Shown: in pieces, positions 14,441 through 16,181 of the stretch
Position numbering within the stretch: position 1 is the stretch's first letter
How the letters are laid out: every line of letters starts with the position of its first letter
Source of the DNA: Chrysochromulina parva
Taxonomy: Eukaryota > Haptophyta > Prymnesiales > Chrysochromulinaceae
Reading direction: 5' to 3'
Assembly: GCA_002887195.1 (NCBI GenBank)
Contig: PJAB01001229.1
Span: forward strand, 1-16,181
Length of the DNA: 16,181 bases
The notes under the pieces: generated by a model
The model's input: only the letters and a program-made list of their open reading frames with translations
Database searches by the model: none
What the model was told of the DNA's origin: nothing
Position numbers and translations under genes: made by a program

Positions 14441-16181
14441 TCACGCCGTCCATCTCATCAGGTGGTGCTCAATGTGCAGGGACCTGCTGGCGGCCTCTTC
14501 CTCCTGCGAGAGCGCCACTGCGCAGCGGCGTGTCTCAGGGTGCTCCGGCCCGAGGACGGTCCTCATGCGCTCGAGAGCCGCTTTCAGTGGGCTGAACCCT
14601 CCGCCTGCCGCGCACTCGAGCCGGGCGTGGACGGCCTCGAGCATCAGCGTTGTGTCCACCGTCGGGCCCAGCGCCGCACGCGCCGTGCTGAGCATGCGTG
14701 CATCCACGAGCGCGCGGGCGCTCTCGATGCGGCCTTGCGCGCGGCGCACTTCTGCGAGCCAGGCTTGCGAGCGCAGCCGGGTGCGATGGCCCTCTGCGAG
14801 CGTCGCGGCGCAGCCGTCGTGTGCTTCGAGGAGCAAGGTCTCGGCCTCGCCCAGCCGGCCCTGGTCGTGCAGGAGCCGCCCAAGATAGGCGATCGAGAGG
14901 AGGGTGCCCGGATGACGATCGCCGAGCATCGCACGGCACGCCTCGAGCGCTTCGCGGAGCAGCACGCCCGCCTCGTCGAGCTTGCCCTGGGCCTGCAGCA
15001 GCAACCCCAGATTACAAATCGAGGTGAGGGTGTGCGGATGCCGATCGCCGAGCGTCGCACGCATCGCCTCGAGCGCCTCGCGGAGCAGCACGCCCGCCTC
15101 GTCGAGTTTGCCCTGGGCCTGCAGCAGCAACCCCAGATTACAAATCGAGACGAGGGTGCCCGGATGCCGATCGCCGAGCGTCGCACGGTGCTTCTCGAGC
15201 GCCTCGCGGAGCAGCACGCACGCCTCGTCGAGCTTGCCCTGGGCCTGCAGCAGCGTCCCCAGATTACAAATCGACGTGAGGGTGTGCGGATGCCGATCGC
15301 CGAGCGTCGCACGGTGCGCCTTGAGCGCCTCGCGATACAGCACACCCGCCTCGTCGAGCTTGCCCTGGTGGTGCAGCAGCAACCCCAGATTATTGATCGA
15401 GGTGAGGGTGTCCGGATGCCGATCGCCGAGCGTCGCACGGAACGCCTCGAGCGCCTCGCGGAGCAGCACGCCCGCCTCGTCGAGCTTGCCCTGGGCCTGC
15501 AGCAGCGACGCCAGATTACCAATCGAGACGAGGGTGTCCGGATGCCGATCGCCGAGCGTCGCACGCTTCGCCTCGAGCGCCTCGCGGGTCAGCACGCCCG
15601 CCTCGTCGAGTTTGCCCTGGGCCTGCAGCAGCCACCCCAGATTATTCATCGAGGTGAGGGTGTTCGGATGCCGATCGCCGAGCGTCGCACGAAACGCCTC
15701 GAACGCCTCGCGGAGCAGCACGCCCGCCTCGTCGAGTTTGCCCTGGTTCTTCAGCAGCAACCCCAGGCACGACTGCAGCACCGACGTCGCCCGCACCTCG
15801 CGCGGCATGCGCGCCAGCGCCGCGCGGCCCTCGGCCGCGAGCCACTCGCGCAGCGACGCGCACACCGTCGCCGTCACCGCGCCGATGCCGCCCTCGAGCT
15901 TCGCCACCTCGGCCAGGATGTAGTCGCGGTCCTCGACCATGGTGATCTGCGCGTCGGCCGCGTCGATGCCCGCCACGATGCCCGCAATCTCGCCAAAGCG
16001 CCTCGTCAGCAGCGCCTCGAAGCCGTCCACGTCCCCGGGCGCGAGCACCACGTGCAGCGTTGCGCCCTTGGCGAGCGCCTTGACGAGCTCGAACAAGCAC
16101 CACGCGCGCGTCATCGCGCCCGGCCCGCGGCGCATCCAGCGGGCGGGCGGCGCGCCGCGCTCGGGCAGCAAAAAGGGCTGA
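14441..16181 (-). CDS. Kinesin-light-chain-like TPR repeat protein, 5'-truncated, 576+ aa in window
   Basis: The frame is open to the right edge (no stop between 16181 and the first ATG), so the start lies outside or in an earlier exon. The N-terminal part has MTRAWCLFELVKALAKG. This 'RAWCLFE' signature is common ahead of TPR or ankyrin arrays in algal and dinoflagellate proteins (from memory, not searched). About ten 42-residue TPR units follow, with consensus NNLGLLLQAQGKLDEAGVLL then REALEAxRATLGDRHPxTLTS, as in kinesin light chains and nephrocystin-like proteins. The last three units are diverged (LHDQGRLGEAETLLLEAHDG, then QAWLAEVRRAQGRIESARAL). It ends SLHIEHHLMRWTA. TPR arrays bind peptides or proteins; partner unknown. 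No introns or satellites in this part. Confidence 0.85.
   Translation of the reverse strand, partial: QPFLLPERGAPPARWMRRGPGAMTRAWCLFELVKALAKGATLHVVLAPGDVDGFEALLTRRFGEIAGIVAGIDAADAQITMVEDRDYILAEVAKLEGGIGAVTATVCASLREWLAAEGRAALARMPREVRATSVLQSCLGLLLKNQGKLDEAGVLLREAFEAFRATLGDRHPNTLTSMNNLGWLLQAQGKLDEAGVLTREALEAKRATLGDRHPDTLVSIGNLASLLQAQGKLDEAGVLLREALEAFRATLGDRHPDTLTSINNLGLLLHHQGKLDEAGVLYREALKAHRATLGDRHPHTLTSICNLGTLLQAQGKLDEACVLLREALEKHRATLGDRHPGTLVSICNLGLLLQAQGKLDEAGVLLREALEAMRATLGDRHPHTLTSICNLGLLLQAQGKLDEAGVLLREALEACRAMLGDRHPGTLLSIAYLGRLLHDQGRLGEAETLLLEAHDGCAATLAEGHRTRLRSQAWLAEVRRAQGRIESARALVDARMLSTARAALGPTVDTTLMLEAVHARLECAAGGGFSPLKAALERMRTVLGPEHPETRRCAVALSQEEEAASRSLHIEHHLMRWTA
14917..15690 (-). 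repeat. 126-bp coding tandem repeat (TPR units)
   Basis: GATCGCCGAGCGTCGCAC recurs at 14917 (one variant base), 15043, 15169, 15295, 15421, 15547 and 15673, an exact 126-bp period equal to 42 codons. DNA identity between units is very high, including synonymous sites, so the array is young or homogenised. Confidence 0.95.

Noticed and set aside
14982..15923. Plus-strand ORF with SSSLPWACSSNPRLQIE repeats
   Set aside because: Antisense shadow of the TPR array. The minus frame matches a known repeat family.

Overview
The window looks like nuclear DNA of a GC-rich unicellular alga, most likely a haptophyte or another alga with a secondary plastid (inference). Codons are strongly GC3-biased. Genes are eukaryotic, with several spliceosomal introns each, some using GC-AG ends. 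A triose-phosphate-transporter-family gene and a kinesin-light-chain-like TPR gene fit such a host. There are no bacterial-type operons or ribosome binding sites.

Layout, left to right. (1) 1-2359, minus: a coiled-coil gene whose 3' end leaves the window. The minus frame is open from 1279 to base 1 without a stop. (2) 2513-3022, plus: a small acidic protein of unknown function, divergent from gene 1. (3) 3023-3629: non-coding, with a perfect 25-bp inverted repeat. (4) 3630-6154, minus: a six-exon gene for a membrane-anchored WW-domain protein. (5) 6316-7269, plus: a two-exon Maf nucleotide pyrophosphatase, divergent from gene 4. (6) 7555-8825, plus: a four-exon coiled-coil protein. (7) 9344-10348, minus: an intronless FkbM-family methyltransferase. 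(8) 10941-12483, minus: a six-exon triose-phosphate/nucleotide-sugar transporter-family gene, 323 aa. (9) 12762-13850, plus: an unknown protein whose 3' structure is uncertain. (10) 14441-16181, minus: a TPR protein, 5'-truncated at the window edge.

The most striking content is in the introns. Most are flanked by direct repeats (6 to about 28 bp) whose spacing equals the intron length. This is what is expected if the intron arose by tandem duplication of a segment holding an AG|GT or AG|GC site, or by insertion with target duplication. Many are filled with 10-bp satellite monomers that read CTGATGACCA, CTGATTGCCT or CTGATTGCGG on the sense strand of the host gene, for genes on both strands. 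A second recurrent module, TGCATGCAAGTGCTCACCACGGCG, is also sense-oriented in mapped introns and puts a branch-point-like CTCAC about 22-28 nt before the acceptor in several of them. The satellites are absent from the intronless genes. I read this as a family of actively forming and expanding introns. All exon models are my own splice reconstructions from reading frame, phase and family similarity, with no transcript data.
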